From NCBI GenBank assembly GCA_028866835.1, contig JAGWHJ010000004.1, positions 1 through 60,822 on the forward strand: a DNA stretch of 60,822 nucleotides. Direction: 5' to 3'. Under the pieces are notes generated by a model that worked only from the letters and a program-made list of their open reading frames with translations, ran no database searches and was not told the origin of the DNA. This stretch comes from Microcaldota archaeon (GTDB lineage: Archaea; Micrarchaeota; Micrarchaeia; Micrarchaeales; CABMGC01). Shown one piece after another: positions 33,843 through 42,040 of the stretch (position 1 is its first letter; the number at the start of each line of letters is the position of its first letter). Made by a program: the position numbers and the translations under genes.

Positions 33843-34070
33843 TCAACTCATGTAACCCAATGCCTTGAGCTTCTCGACAACCCCGTGGGCCTCCTTCTTG
33901 CCGGACCTCTCATTCAGCTCCGCGACCGTCTCCCTCAGGACATAGGTCGCATAGTCCGACACCGAAGAGAAGCCGGTAGTCTTTATCTTCTCCCGGATGT
34001 TCTCGAAAAGCTTTGTTGGTATGGTTATTGTTGTGTACTTCCTCTTTTCTGATGTGTTTGGCCTTCTCAT
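33843..34070 (-). CDS. Ribbon-helix-helix transcriptional regulator
   Basis: 75 residues. RKYTTITIPTKLFENIREKI forms the DNA-reading strand and first helix of an RHH (CopG/Arc-type) domain, and FSSVSDYATYVLRETVAEL the second helix. It probably binds DNA as a dimer. A GGTG ribosome site sits just before the ATG. A perfect 22-bp palindrome lies 25-46 bp upstream of the start, between it and the TATA element, so autorepression of the sulfate operon is likely. The C-terminus VEKLKALGYMS resembles the CysD tail. Confidence 0.85.
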   Translation of the reverse strand: MRRPNTSEKRKYTTITIPTKLFENIREKIKTTGFSSVSDYATYVLRETVAELNERSGKKEAHGVVEKLKALGYMS

Positions 34071-34094
34071 CTCCTCACCAGATTGTTTAATTAT

Positions 34095-34116
34095 ATATAA
34101 TGTTATAACATTATAT
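34095..34116. promoter_or_regulatory. Perfect 22-bp palindrome, predicted RHH operator
   Basis: ATATAATGTTA-TAACATTATAT is fully self-complementary. It lies just downstream of the TATA-like CTTTTATATATTATC (about 34118-34132, minus strand) and covers the expected transcription start near 34100. A dimeric RHH protein bound here would block the promoter of its own operon. AT-rich chance palindromes occur, but length and position favour an operator. Confidence 0.65.
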
Positions 34117-34255
34117 GATAATATATAAAAGCCTTTCGGTGCTTGGCCTTACTTGCAGAGTATAAAAACCTGTACACTGATTGCATTCCTGTAATAGGCT
34201 GGAATCTGGCAATATCCTTTTTATTATCACTGGAATAGATAATATGGGGGTTAAA

Positions 34256-34936
34256 ATGAACAAAAAATTCGTAGAGGAGATAGATGCGATACTAAAGGAA
34301 AAGTCGCTGTTAAGGCACCCGTTCTACAAGATGTGGTCCGAAGGCAGGCTGAGCCTTGATACTTTGAGGGGCTATGCGGTTGAGTATTACAGCCTTGAGG
34401 CAGCATTTCCGAAATTCCTGTTGCAGCTCAGGGAGCACGGACCGGACAGCAGTGACGACAAAGTGCTGATGGAAAATTATGCAGAAGAGACCGCAAAGGG
34501 GAAAACGCATGTAGGCCTATGGCTGGATTTTGCAGAAGGTCTCGGATTAAGCAGGGCAGACGTAGAGAATAGCAGAACATTGGACTCCACGCGAGAGACA
34601 CTTGCTCAGATAAGATCCCTGGTCAAGATGGGCTATCTGTCTGGGATAGCCGCCTTGCTTGCATATGAGGCAAACCTCCAGGAGACCTCGGTGACCAAGA
34701 TCGAGGGCCTGAAGAAGCACTATGGGCTGACGGACAAAAAGTCTACAGAGTTCTTCGCTCTGCATGGAATCGTGGATGTGAAGCATTCAAATGACTGGAG
34801 GATAATACTGTCCAAGAATGCAAAGACCGAGGAGCAGAGGGAGGAGGTAAAGCGTGCCGTGGGAAAATCAATGGATGCGTTATGGAGCTTCCTTGACGGG
34901 ATCAATGAGAGGTATAACGAAGGAAGGGCCTGCTAG
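34256..34936 (+). CDS. CADD-like di-metal oxygenase, possible p-aminobenzoate synthase
   Basis: About 226 residues, TenA/PqqC-like helical fold. The metal ligands expected for Chlamydia CADD are all present: Glu78 (NYAEET), His85 (KTHVGLW), Glu138 (AYEANLQET), His170, Asp174 and His177 (ALHGIVDVKHS). The self-sacrificed Tyr (Tyr24, HPFYKMW) and the Lys amino donor (Lys148) are also at the equivalent places. CADD makes p-aminobenzoate from its own tyrosine, feeding folate or methanopterin synthesis. The start at 34256 has GGGGG about 5 nt before it; an in-frame ATG at 34244 is an alternative. TATA-like TTTTTATTA at 34217-34225. Confidence 0.82.
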   Translation: MNKKFVEEIDAILKEKSLLRHPFYKMWSEGRLSLDTLRGYAVEYYSLEAAFPKFLLQLREHGPDSSDDKVLMENYAEETAKGKTHVGLWLDFAEGLGLSRADVENSRTLDSTRETLAQIRSLVKMGYLSGIAALLAYEANLQETSVTKIEGLKKHYGLTDKKSTEFFALHGIVDVKHSNDWRIILSKNAKTEEQREEVKRAVGKSMDALWSFLDGINERYNEGRAC

Positions 34937-34957
34937 AAGGCTTTTGCGCTGCCCGCG

Positions 34958-35108
34958 TCACGGAGGCGTATACCCTCCAGTCCATGATTCGGTGTACGAG
35001 AGGTTGAAGCCTGCGCCGTTGTTCCTGTCACCGCTGTAGTCACTGGAATCGCCGTTGAGAGGCGTACTCTAAGGCTGCCTGCTGTTTGAGTCGTGGTTTA
35101 TCGTGCAT
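34958..35108 (-). pseudogene. Deletion remnant of a pilin-like LamG gene
   Basis: The first 15 codons of the neighbouring LamG genes (MHDKPRLKQQAALEY) are joined directly to their last 35 codons (LNGDSSDYSGDRNNGAGFN), with about 250 codons missing and the frame broken at the join. Its 5' end is identical over 44 bp with that of the intact gene downstream. It is a fossil of a third member of the array. Confidence 0.8.
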
Positions 35109-35116
35109 GCAGGATC
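35073..35116 (-). repeat. 44-bp identical repeat at the 5' ends of LamG genes (copy 1)
   Basis: Identical to 36070-36113. It covers the start codon and prepilin-signal codons of the deletion remnant and of the intact gene. Further long, nearly identical blocks join the 3' parts of the two intact genes (around 35223-35350 and 36220-36344), showing recent duplication or gene conversion. Confidence 0.85.
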
Positions 35117-35166
35117 CCCATCGGTTAAGGCCGTTTTGATAGATATAAATCTCCTGCCCTGGCCGC

Positions 35167-36105
35167 CTATGGTACGTAATAGCCAGCATACCAGGCATCT
35201 GTATAGTATACATTGACACTGGCCCCGTTCCTCTTGTTGCCGCTGTAGTCATTAACATCGCCGTTCAGGGGCCACCAGCCGACGAGGTTGTTCAGGGCCT
35301 CGGGATGGCCGCCTATGCCCTCGTAGTAAAGGGCGGTTATCTCGTTCTGGGTTAATGAAGTGTTATAAAGCTGCACGTTTGCCATCTGTCCGCTGAAATT
35401 GTCCGGATCGGTTTGCAGAACCACATCCACTTGGTTGTATCCGAGATACATCACAGAATTTGCCGTGATGATCCTTGGAAGTAAGGTGTCGGTAAATTCC
35501 TGGAAGGCAGTGCCGTTTGATATGGTAACGCTTGTGCTGTTGTATGTCGCAGCAACGAAGTTCCATTTGTTGAGCGTCACATTTACCAACGAGCTATAAT
35601 ACTCCACGGATCCGAATACCGGCCATGTTGTCACTTCCAACCCGTGCCCTAACGCTCCGTCTAGACTAAGCCCAAAGCTATTGGATGAGTAAATAGATGG
35701 ATATGGATCACCCATGTAAAACAATCCAGGTTCGTGGACGCCGAATGAGGTGGGTTTTATCCACATCACAACAGTGACGGAATTGCTTCCGTAAAGGGAC
35801 TGCGGCACGCCGTTACCAGTGATATTCACGTAACTGCCAGTATTGGGGCTTGAAAAGTTCATGGCAAACTCAGGAATGGCAGAGGTGCACTCGCCCTGAA
35901 GCGAGATGTCGAAAGTGGTGTTGGGGCCTTGGGGCCTGAAGACATGGCATGTGCCTGGCTGCGCTTTTGGGGCATAGCTGAACTGGTTTCCTATGCCGAG
36001 ATAAAGGAAGACGATAAGTACCAATGCAATTATGAGTATCATCCAGCCGTAGGTGGTAAGGTACTCCAGGGCTGCCTGCTGTTTGAGTCGTGGTTTATCG
36101 TGCAT
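35167..36105 (-). CDS. Pilin-like LamG surface protein (array member 1)
   Basis: 312 residues from the ATG at 36105, where TATA-like CATTATATGATC near 36121-36132 predicts a leaderless message. KQQAALEYLTTYGWMILII is a classic archaeal class III (prepilin-like) signal plus helix. Then comes a single LamG/concanavalin-like domain with MNFSSPNTGSYVNITGNG, VTVVMWIKPTS, KWNFVAATYNST and LNNLVGWWPLNGDVNDYSG. It probably displays a glycan- or surface-binding domain on a pilus-like fibre or at the membrane. Its neighbour is about 60 percent identical by eye. Confidence 0.82.
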   Translation of the reverse strand: MHDKPRLKQQAALEYLTTYGWMILIIALVLIVFLYLGIGNQFSYAPKAQPGTCHVFRPQGPNTTFDISLQGECTSAIPEFAMNFSSPNTGSYVNITGNGVPQSLYGSNSVTVVMWIKPTSFGVHEPGLFYMGDPYPSIYSSNSFGLSLDGALGHGLEVTTWPVFGSVEYYSSLVNVTLNKWNFVAATYNSTSVTISNGTAFQEFTDTLLPRIITANSVMYLGYNQVDVVLQTDPDNFSGQMANVQLYNTSLTQNEITALYYEGIGGHPEALNNLVGWWPLNGDVNDYSGNKRNGASVNVYYTDAWYAGYYVP

Positions 36106-36113
36106 GCAGGATC
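36070..36113 (-). repeat. 44-bp identical repeat at the 5' ends of LamG genes (copy 2)
   Basis: Matches 35073-35116 base for base and covers the start codon and first 12 codons of the intact LamG gene. See copy 1 for the wider duplication. Confidence 0.85.
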
Positions 36114-36163
36114 TCCATCGGATCATATAATGTTTTGTGGACATATCTTCTTATTCCATCCGC

Positions 36164-37129
36164 TTACGGAACGTAATAGCCGTCATACCATTTACCCGTA
36201 TAATATATGTTGGTAGATACGCCGTTCCTCTTGTTGCCGCTGTAGTCATTGGCATTGCCGTTCAGGGGCCACCAGCCGATGAGGTTGTTCAGGGCCTCGG
36301 GATGGCCGCCTATGCCCTCGTAGTAAAGGGCGGTTATCTCGTTCGAGGTCAAAGACCTGTTATAAAGCTGCACGTTAGCCATCAGACCAGTGAAATAGTC
36401 AGGCGACCCGTCTGCGAATGTATCGAACTGGTTGTAACCCAGTAACATTATAGAATTTTCACTAATGATCGGGGGCGACAGGCTAAAACCGAATCTTTGG
36501 GACGCTGTGCCATTATATATGGTAACGTTGTTTGTGCTGTTGTATGTCACAGCAACGAAGTTCCACTGATTGAGCGAGATGTTAACATTTGTGGGGTCAT
36601 ATTCATTGCCTACGCCTGTGCTCTCGTTTGTTGTCACTTCAAGGCCGTGGTGGCCGCCGTATCCCGCGCCCCTTAGGGTAAGGGCGAAGGAGCTGATAGA
36701 CGAGGAATTGGAATACGGATCCCCAAGGTAGAATAATCCTGGTTCATACTCGCTTAGGGTGGATGGCTTTATCCACATGACAATTGTGAGCGAATTGCCG
36801 CCGCTAAGGCTGCTGTAGAGCGACTGCGGAACGCCGTTGCCGGTGAGGTTTACGTAACCGCTGGCATTGATGCCAGTGAAGTTCATTGTGAACTCGGGCA
36901 ACCCGGAAGTGCACTCGCCCTGAAGCGAGATGTCGAAAGTGGTGTTGGGGCCTTGGGGCCTGAATACGTCGCATGCGCCTGGCTGCACTTTTGGGGCATA
37001 GCTGAACTGGTTTCCTATCCCGAGATAAATGAAGAAGATAAGTACCAATGCAATTATGAGTATCATCCAGCCGTAGGTGGTAAGGTACTCCAGGGCTGCC
37101 TGCTGTTTCATCGCATCTTTCCAATCCAT
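36164..37129 (-). CDS. Pilin-like LamG surface protein (array member 2)
   Basis: 321 residues from the ATG at 37129; the Met at 37111 is an alternative. TATA-like CTTTATATACTT at about 37160-37171 supports a short leader. The prepilin-like signal KQQAALEYLTTYGWMILII is identical to that of array member 1. The LamG-like domain has VNLTGNGVPQSLY, LTIVMWIKPSTLSEYEPGLF, QWNFVAVTYNST and LNNLIGWWPLNGNANDYSG. Many sequons suggest N-glycosylation. The related protein at 29-1297 adds a pentapeptide-repeat block. Confidence 0.82.
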   Translation of the reverse strand: MDWKDAMKQQAALEYLTTYGWMILIIALVLIFFIYLGIGNQFSYAPKVQPGACDVFRPQGPNTTFDISLQGECTSGLPEFTMNFTGINASGYVNLTGNGVPQSLYSSLSGGNSLTIVMWIKPSTLSEYEPGLFYLGDPYSNSSSISSFALTLRGAGYGGHHGLEVTTNESTGVGNEYDPTNVNISLNQWNFVAVTYNSTNNVTIYNGTASQRFGFSLSPPIISENSIMLLGYNQFDTFADGSPDYFTGLMANVQLYNRSLTSNEITALYYEGIGGHPEALNNLIGWWPLNGNANDYSGNKRNGVSTNIYYTGKWYDGYYVP

Positions 37130-37249
37130 ACCGAATCGCGCTAAATTAGGGGCGCTTAAAAAGTATATAAAGTTTGGCACGGCTCATCTGCCGTCAGGTA
37201 TTTAAGCTTGTTCGAGATAAGTGAGTATATCATTTGTAGAGGTATTAGT

Positions 37250-38947
37250 TTGAAGATACTCCAGATGGACGTCAACAACATCACGTACGAGCCCACCGCG
37301 CCGGAAGCCAGCGTGTACGAGGACGCGAAGAGGGAGAAGACCTCGATAGACAATACGATGGTGATCTTCGTAAGCGTAGAGAACGGGGACACCGAGGCCA
37401 TGGCAGAGAAGGCGGTCAGGGACACCGAGGAGTTCATGCGCAAGCTAGAGAGGAAGAAGATACTAGTATATCCATTCGCGCACCTCAGCAACAACCTTTC
37501 AGAGCCGAAGGAGGCCATGCGCATACTGCAGTTGATGGGCAGGAGCTTCGGGGAGGGCTATGAAGTCAAGAAGGCGCCGTTCGGCTGGACAAAGAAGATG
37601 AGCATAGACATAAAGGGGCATCCGCTCGCGGAGCAGTCGAGGAGCTACAGCCCTGCCGGGGAGACGAAGATCTACAAGAAGGTGAAGCCGATGAAGCTTG
37701 ACGAATCCATCGTCAGGAAGAGCGACTGGTCCGGCCTTCCGGACACGGACCACAGGACCATCGGCGAGAAGCTCGACCTCTACAGCTTCCAGGAGGTCTC
37801 GCCGGGGATGGTTTACTGGCACCCCAACGGATTCATGCTGTACAGGCAGCTGCAGGAATTCCTCAGGGCGAAGCTCGATGCTTACGGATACCGTGAGATA
37901 AGCGCCCCTGCCGTCGCCAACCTCGTACTCTGGAAGGTGAGCGGGCATCTGGAGCACTACGTGGAGAACATGTTCAAGTTCGATACCGGCGAGGCGGACC
38001 TCGGGCTCAAGCCGATGAATTGCCCTTCGACGATAATGATCTACAAGTCAAGCAAGTGGAGCTACAGAGACCTGCCGCTGAGGCTTGCCACGTTCGACAA
38101 GATATACAGGAACGAGGTCAGCGGCGCGCTCACCGGCCTGTTCAGGGTGCGCGAGATAACCCTAGACGACGCGCACATCTTCGCCACCGAATCGCAGCTT
38201 CCCGAGGAGCTCGAATCGCTGATAAAGCTGGTGAAGGAGGTCTACGACACGTTCGGACTGCCATTCAAGGCAAGGCTCTCGACCATGCCCGACAGCCACA
38301 TGGGGGACGAGAGGCTGTGGGAGCAGGCGGAGGGCATACTTAAGATGGCGCTCGAATCGCACAATATACCTTATGAGCTGAAGCCCAAGGACGGGGCGTT
38401 CTACGGGCCGAAGATAGATTTCGATGTCACGGATTCGATGGGAAGGGACTGGCAGTGCGCGACGATACAGCTGGATTACCAGATGCCGCAGAGGTTCGTG
38501 CTCGAGTATACGGGCGAGGACGGGAAGGCGCACGCGCCGATAATCATACACAGGGCGCTGTTCGGAAGCCTTGAGAGGTTTATAGGCATCATGACCGAGC
38601 ACTACAAGGGCAAGTTCCCTACCTGGCTTGCGCCCACGCAGGTTGCCGTGGTCTCGATATCGGAGCAGGTTGCAGATTATGCCGCGCACATCCACAAGGA
38701 GCTCAAGGGGCATGGGATAAGGTCCGCGCTGGACGTGTCCGACAAGACCCTCGAGTACAAGATACGCGACGCGAAGATGAGGGAGGTACCCTACACGATA
38801 ATACTCGGCAGGAAGGAGAAGGAAGCAAAGACGATATCGGTCAGGACCAGAGACAACGTGCAGAAGAACCAGCTTAAGCTAGCCGATTTTATCGGCACAT
38901 TAGGCAAGGAGGTATCGGAGCGGAAGAACAAGCTCCAGCTCTCTTAG
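37250..38947 (+). CDS. thrS: Threonyl-tRNA synthetase, archaeal type
   Basis: 565 residues. The start is TTG at 37250 (reads MKILQMDVNNITYEP), which matches the known N-terminus of archaeal ThrRS and has GAGGT about 8 nt upstream. Residues 1-140 are the archaeal editing domain, related to D-aminoacyl-tRNA deacylases (VYPFAHLSNNLSEPKEAM). The class II catalytic core follows with GLKPMNCPSTIMIY, RNEVSGALTGLFRVREITLD and HRALFGSLERFIGIMTEHY (motif 3). The anticodon-binding domain ends the protein (APTQVAVVSISEQ). TATA-like TATTTAAG lies at 37199-37206. Confidence 0.97.
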   Translation: MKILQMDVNNITYEPTAPEASVYEDAKREKTSIDNTMVIFVSVENGDTEAMAEKAVRDTEEFMRKLERKKILVYPFAHLSNNLSEPKEAMRILQLMGRSFGEGYEVKKAPFGWTKKMSIDIKGHPLAEQSRSYSPAGETKIYKKVKPMKLDESIVRKSDWSGLPDTDHRTIGEKLDLYSFQEVSPGMVYWHPNGFMLYRQLQEFLRAKLDAYGYREISAPAVANLVLWKVSGHLEHYVENMFKFDTGEADLGLKPMNCPSTIMIYKSSKWSYRDLPLRLATFDKIYRNEVSGALTGLFRVREITLDDAHIFATESQLPEELESLIKLVKEVYDTFGLPFKARLSTMPDSHMGDERLWEQAEGILKMALESHNIPYELKPKDGAFYGPKIDFDVTDSMGRDWQCATIQLDYQMPQRFVLEYTGEDGKAHAPIIIHRALFGSLERFIGIMTEHYKGKFPTWLAPTQVAVVSISEQVADYAAHIHKELKGHGIRSALDVSDKTLEYKIRDAKMREVPYTIILGRKEKEAKTISVRTRDNVQKNQLKLADFIGTLGKEVSERKNKLQLS

Positions 38948-40323
38948 CTTATCGTACCCTGCTCCTTCGAGTACAGGATTATGCCGGGATACTTCCTGGT
39001 CAGCGTATTGGCCTTCTGCCCGTACACCGCCTTTATGTTCCTCTGCACGGCCAGCTCGACAAGCCTTTGCGTTATGACACCGTCAAGCACTATGGCGTAC
39101 ACGCCGTTCGTGTACTCCACTCCTGCCAGGAGCTCGCGTATGGGGATCTCCTTTATGATGTTGCCAGCGCTGTCGTAGAGCCTGCTGCGCAGCGTCCCGG
39201 TGAGCTCGTCCAGACCTCCGGCAAGCTGCGTGAGGAGCATGCTCTTCAATGCCGGCTCCGGTCCCGGATTTGGCGCGGGCCTTGACAGGTCCTTCGCGGG
39301 CATGTATGACTGCCTTCCTATATCGCCGACCTCGCCAGGATTGGGCTCGAGTATCGCGCTGAGCTCCTTCGCCGGCTCAGCCCGCTGCGGCTGGTCCTGC
39401 GGGTCAGGCGGCTGCGGAGGCCTTGGCGGCGTAGGCCTGTACTGAGGCGTGCCGCCAGAACCTTGCCCCTGCTGGGACGGTCTCCTGTTCCTCCCGCCCT
39501 GGTACTGGTCTGTAGGTATCCTCGTCCTGAGCGCCTTTATCACCTCCTTCCTTGTGAGGTCCTCTACTTCCTTCCCGTCAGGGGCCCTTGCGATGAAGTC
39601 GATCTCGGCGACGTTCATCAGCGACCTAAGAATAAGGTCGCCGCCCCTGTCACCGTCAAGGAAGAGCGTTGATTCCTTCTCGGTTGCAAGCGTTATTATG
39701 GACTTGGGGATGTTGTTCGTTGCCCCGCCTACCGCTATCGCGTTGGTTATGTCGTTCCTGAGGAGGTTGAGCACGTCTGCCCTTCCCTCTACTATTATCA
39801 CCTCGTCGCTCTTGCCCACCTCCGGCCCTGCGGGAAGCTGCTCCGGCCCGTATGTGGTGACCTCGCTTGCGCGCACGTCGGACTGGACCATCTCGGCTAT
39901 CTCCTTGCTGTCGGGTATCTCGGTGTTGAGGAGCTGCTTGAGAAGGTCCTTTGCCCTGTTTAGTATCTTCCTCCTCTTCTCTGACCTTGTATCCTCGACC
40001 TTGTCGACGCCGAAGTTTGCCTCGTAAGGACCCACTCTGTCGACGGATTCTATAGCAGCCGCAAGTATGCACGTCTCTATCCTGTCAAGCGATGCCGGCA
40101 GGTGCAGCTTGCCGAAGGTCTTGTTCGATGACTGGTTGACATCTATCTCTATCCTGCCTATCTTTCCGTTCTTCTGCAGCTCGCGGAGGTCGAGCTCGCT
40201 GCCGAGGAGGCCTTCGGTCTGGCCGAAGACCGCGCCTATTATGTCGGGCTTGTCGACCACTCCGTCTATCGTGAACTTAGCCTCCACCATGTACTTTACT
40301 ATCTCCAGGTATGTTTTTGCCAT
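38944..40323 (-). CDS. dnaG: Archaeal DnaG-like primase
   Basis: 459 residues from the ATG at 40323. N-terminal signature YMVEAKFTIDGVVDKPDIIG and GAVFGQTEGLLG, then a Toprim domain: VIIVEGRADVLNLLRNDI (about 175-192), VGGATNNIP and the acidic site LFLDGDRGGDL. A Gln/Pro-rich linker at about 290-350 separates the C-terminal domain, which includes QLAGGLDELTGTLRSRLYD and the end VYGQKANTLTRKYPGI. Archaeal DnaG is linked both to RNA priming and to the exosome. It is convergent with thrS with a 4-nt overlap of stops. Confidence 0.95.
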   Translation of the reverse strand: MAKTYLEIVKYMVEAKFTIDGVVDKPDIIGAVFGQTEGLLGSELDLRELQKNGKIGRIEIDVNQSSNKTFGKLHLPASLDRIETCILAAAIESVDRVGPYEANFGVDKVEDTRSEKRRKILNRAKDLLKQLLNTEIPDSKEIAEMVQSDVRASEVTTYGPEQLPAGPEVGKSDEVIIVEGRADVLNLLRNDITNAIAVGGATNNIPKSIITLATEKESTLFLDGDRGGDLILRSLMNVAEIDFIARAPDGKEVEDLTRKEVIKALRTRIPTDQYQGGRNRRPSQQGQGSGGTPQYRPTPPRPPQPPDPQDQPQRAEPAKELSAILEPNPGEVGDIGRQSYMPAKDLSRPAPNPGPEPALKSMLLTQLAGGLDELTGTLRSRLYDSAGNIIKEIPIRELLAGVEYTNGVYAIVLDGVITQRLVELAVQRNIKAVYGQKANTLTRKYPGIILYSKEQGTIS

Positions 40324-40610
40324 CAAAATCGCTCTCGTTGTGTTGTCGTTAGATCAGTCTGGCGGGTATTGCAGCCGCTGGGCGCGAATAGCGCGCAAGG
40401 ATCAATTAACAAAGATCTCTCAGCAATTGGCTTTGGCGCTGCCTTTCCTAGCACAGATATCACTATGGAGCAGCTGCTTTACTGAAGTAGAAGACGGCAG
40501 TCCAACTCGGCAGAACCCGAGCGGTTGTTTGAATAAGTATAAAACGCCATCGTCACACCAGATAAATGCAACTATTCCCGGTATATATCTAGTCAGGAAG
40601 ATTATTAAGG
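40324..40610. other. Gene-free spacer with a hairpin and possible promoter
   Basis: 287 bp between dnaG and a membrane-protein gene with no convincing ORF. It contains a hairpin (CTCGG-CAGAAC-CCGAG at about 40506-40521) and a TATA-like TTTTATACTTATTC on the minus strand near 40530-40543 that would transcribe through it toward dnaG. A longer leader or a small RNA are both possible; no known RNA family is recognised. Confidence 0.3.
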
Positions 40611-41486
40611 TTACTGTATGCCCGGCTGAGAGGGCGGGTTTGGCGCCTGCGCAGGCTTCTTGATGCCGGACTGCACCATCTCCTTTGTGATGCCCTCCGG
40701 AAGCTTGCCGCCGGTTGCGGAATCGTAGAGGATCAGCTTGTAGACATTGGCGAGCATGTAGTTGAGCATTGCACCGTAGACTATCAGAAGCAGGCCCATT
40801 ATACCGACTATGGCCATCAGTATGAATGATCCGGTAAGGACGATGAGGCCTATCGCCAGGATTATCACCACTATGCCTGCCACTATGAACAGTATGGAAT
40901 AGAGGTCCGTGAAGAGCAGGCCTCCGAAAGTCTGCCCGAAATTCCTGGTTATGAAGCCGACGCTCTCCTTTATCGTCGCTATGGGCCCTGTCTTCTTCTC
41001 AATTATCACGGGTATTGCGAAGACCTGTATTACCGACATGGCTATCGAGATGCCAAGGCCTGCGAGCAGCGCGGTTAGATTTATCCCGCCCCTGCCCCTG
41101 CTCTCAAGCGCCTTTATTACCATGGTTACTATGGCCTCGAATACCGCCCATTCCAGTATCACAAGGGCGTATCCCGATGCAGTCTGCCCGAGCGCCTCGA
41201 AGAAGCCAATCTTCTTGCCTTTCTCGAAGCTCTTGAATGCGAGCAGCATCGAGACCACTATGAAGATGGAGGTGAAATAGATAATGACATAATAGATGAA
41301 CAGGCCCACTATGAAGGCTATCGAGTTGTTGTTGCTGAGGAAAAGGAAGGGTATGAGTATCAGTATGGTCTCGACAAATATGACGAGCCCGGATACTATC
41401 GGGTATATGAAGAGTCCGCGGTCCTTGAAGACCAGCTTCCTTATCGAAGCTGCGAGTTTCCAGCCTGCTATTACGTTCTCGAACAT
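40611..41486 (-). CDS. DUF6159-like polytopic membrane protein
   Basis: 291 residues with about six membrane helices. The N-terminus MFENVIAGWKLAASIRKLVF ... GLFIYPIVSG resembles DUF6159 and the glycerophosphoryl diester phosphodiesterase membrane-domain-like families. A cytosolic loop holds KTGPIATIKESVGFITRNFG, and the C-terminus is a Pro-rich tail (KKPAQAPNPPSQPG). Possible roles are membrane-domain organisation or transport; none can be assigned from sequence. Confidence 0.75.
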   Translation of the reverse strand: MFENVIAGWKLAASIRKLVFKDRGLFIYPIVSGLVIFVETILILIPFLFLSNNNSIAFIVGLFIYYVIIYFTSIFIVVSMLLAFKSFEKGKKIGFFEALGQTASGYALVILEWAVFEAIVTMVIKALESRGRGGINLTALLAGLGISIAMSVIQVFAIPVIIEKKTGPIATIKESVGFITRNFGQTFGGLLFTDLYSILFIVAGIVVIILAIGLIVLTGSFILMAIVGIMGLLLIVYGAMLNYMLANVYKLILYDSATGGKLPEGITKEMVQSGIKKPAQAPNPPSQPGIQ

Positions 41487-41550
41487 GGTGTTTGCAACCT
41501 CAGGGTCTTAGTTAAGTTTATATTAGGCAAGCAACATTAATAAAGATGCG

Positions 41551-41985
41551 GTGATCAGTCTGCCGAACAACAGGTACCAGCGCGGAGCCAGAGCTGAAAG
41601 GGAGCTCCTGGGCACTTTTTACGAGACAGGATGGTCCGTCATAAGGAGCAGCGGCAGCGGGGTCAATGCGCTGAGCCCTGACCTGCTTGTCGCAAAGGAC
41701 CGCGTCTGCATAGCCATAGAGTGCAAGGCCTGGGACCGCGGGAGCCTGAGCATCGGGCCGGAGCAGTTCCTCAAGCTGCTCGAGTGGGAAAAGAACACAT
41801 CCTTCCCGACGTACGTCGCGTGGCGCGTCAACAGGAAGGGCTGGTACTTCATAAGGCTTGACGAGTTCACGAAGGGCGAGAAGAATTATAATGTCACGAT
41901 GAAGAAGGTATCCGAGATAAACAGGCTGTTCGATGACGTGGTGAGGATGTTTGCACCGCATGAAGTGGTGCAGGCCGCAGTATAG
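41551..41985 (+). CDS. hjc: Holliday junction resolvase Hjc
   Basis: 144 residues. It cleaves four-way DNA junctions during recombination. The nuclease site is complete: Glu16 (RGARAERELL), Asp44 (ALSPDLLVAKD) and Glu57-x-Lys59 (IAIECKAW), with the family Ser-rich turn IRSSGSG. The start is GTG at 41551; TATA-like GTTTATATTA at 41516-41525 predicts a leaderless message. Divergent from the DUF6159-like gene. Confidence 0.95.
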   Translation: MISLPNNRYQRGARAERELLGTFYETGWSVIRSSGSGVNALSPDLLVAKDRVCIAIECKAWDRGSLSIGPEQFLKLLEWEKNTSFPTYVAWRVNRKGWYFIRLDEFTKGEKNYNVTMKKVSEINRLFDDVVRMFAPHEVVQAAV

Positions 41986-42040
41986 GGCCCCAGACCACCA
42001 TTTTAAATATGATAAATCTTAGCTATATTATGCGATATTT

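Noticed and set aside
35040-35258. Independent 72-codon gene carrying the pilin signal
   Set aside because: Only the 15 pilin-signal codons are gene-like; the rest is out of frame with the LamG end, so it is a deletion remnant.
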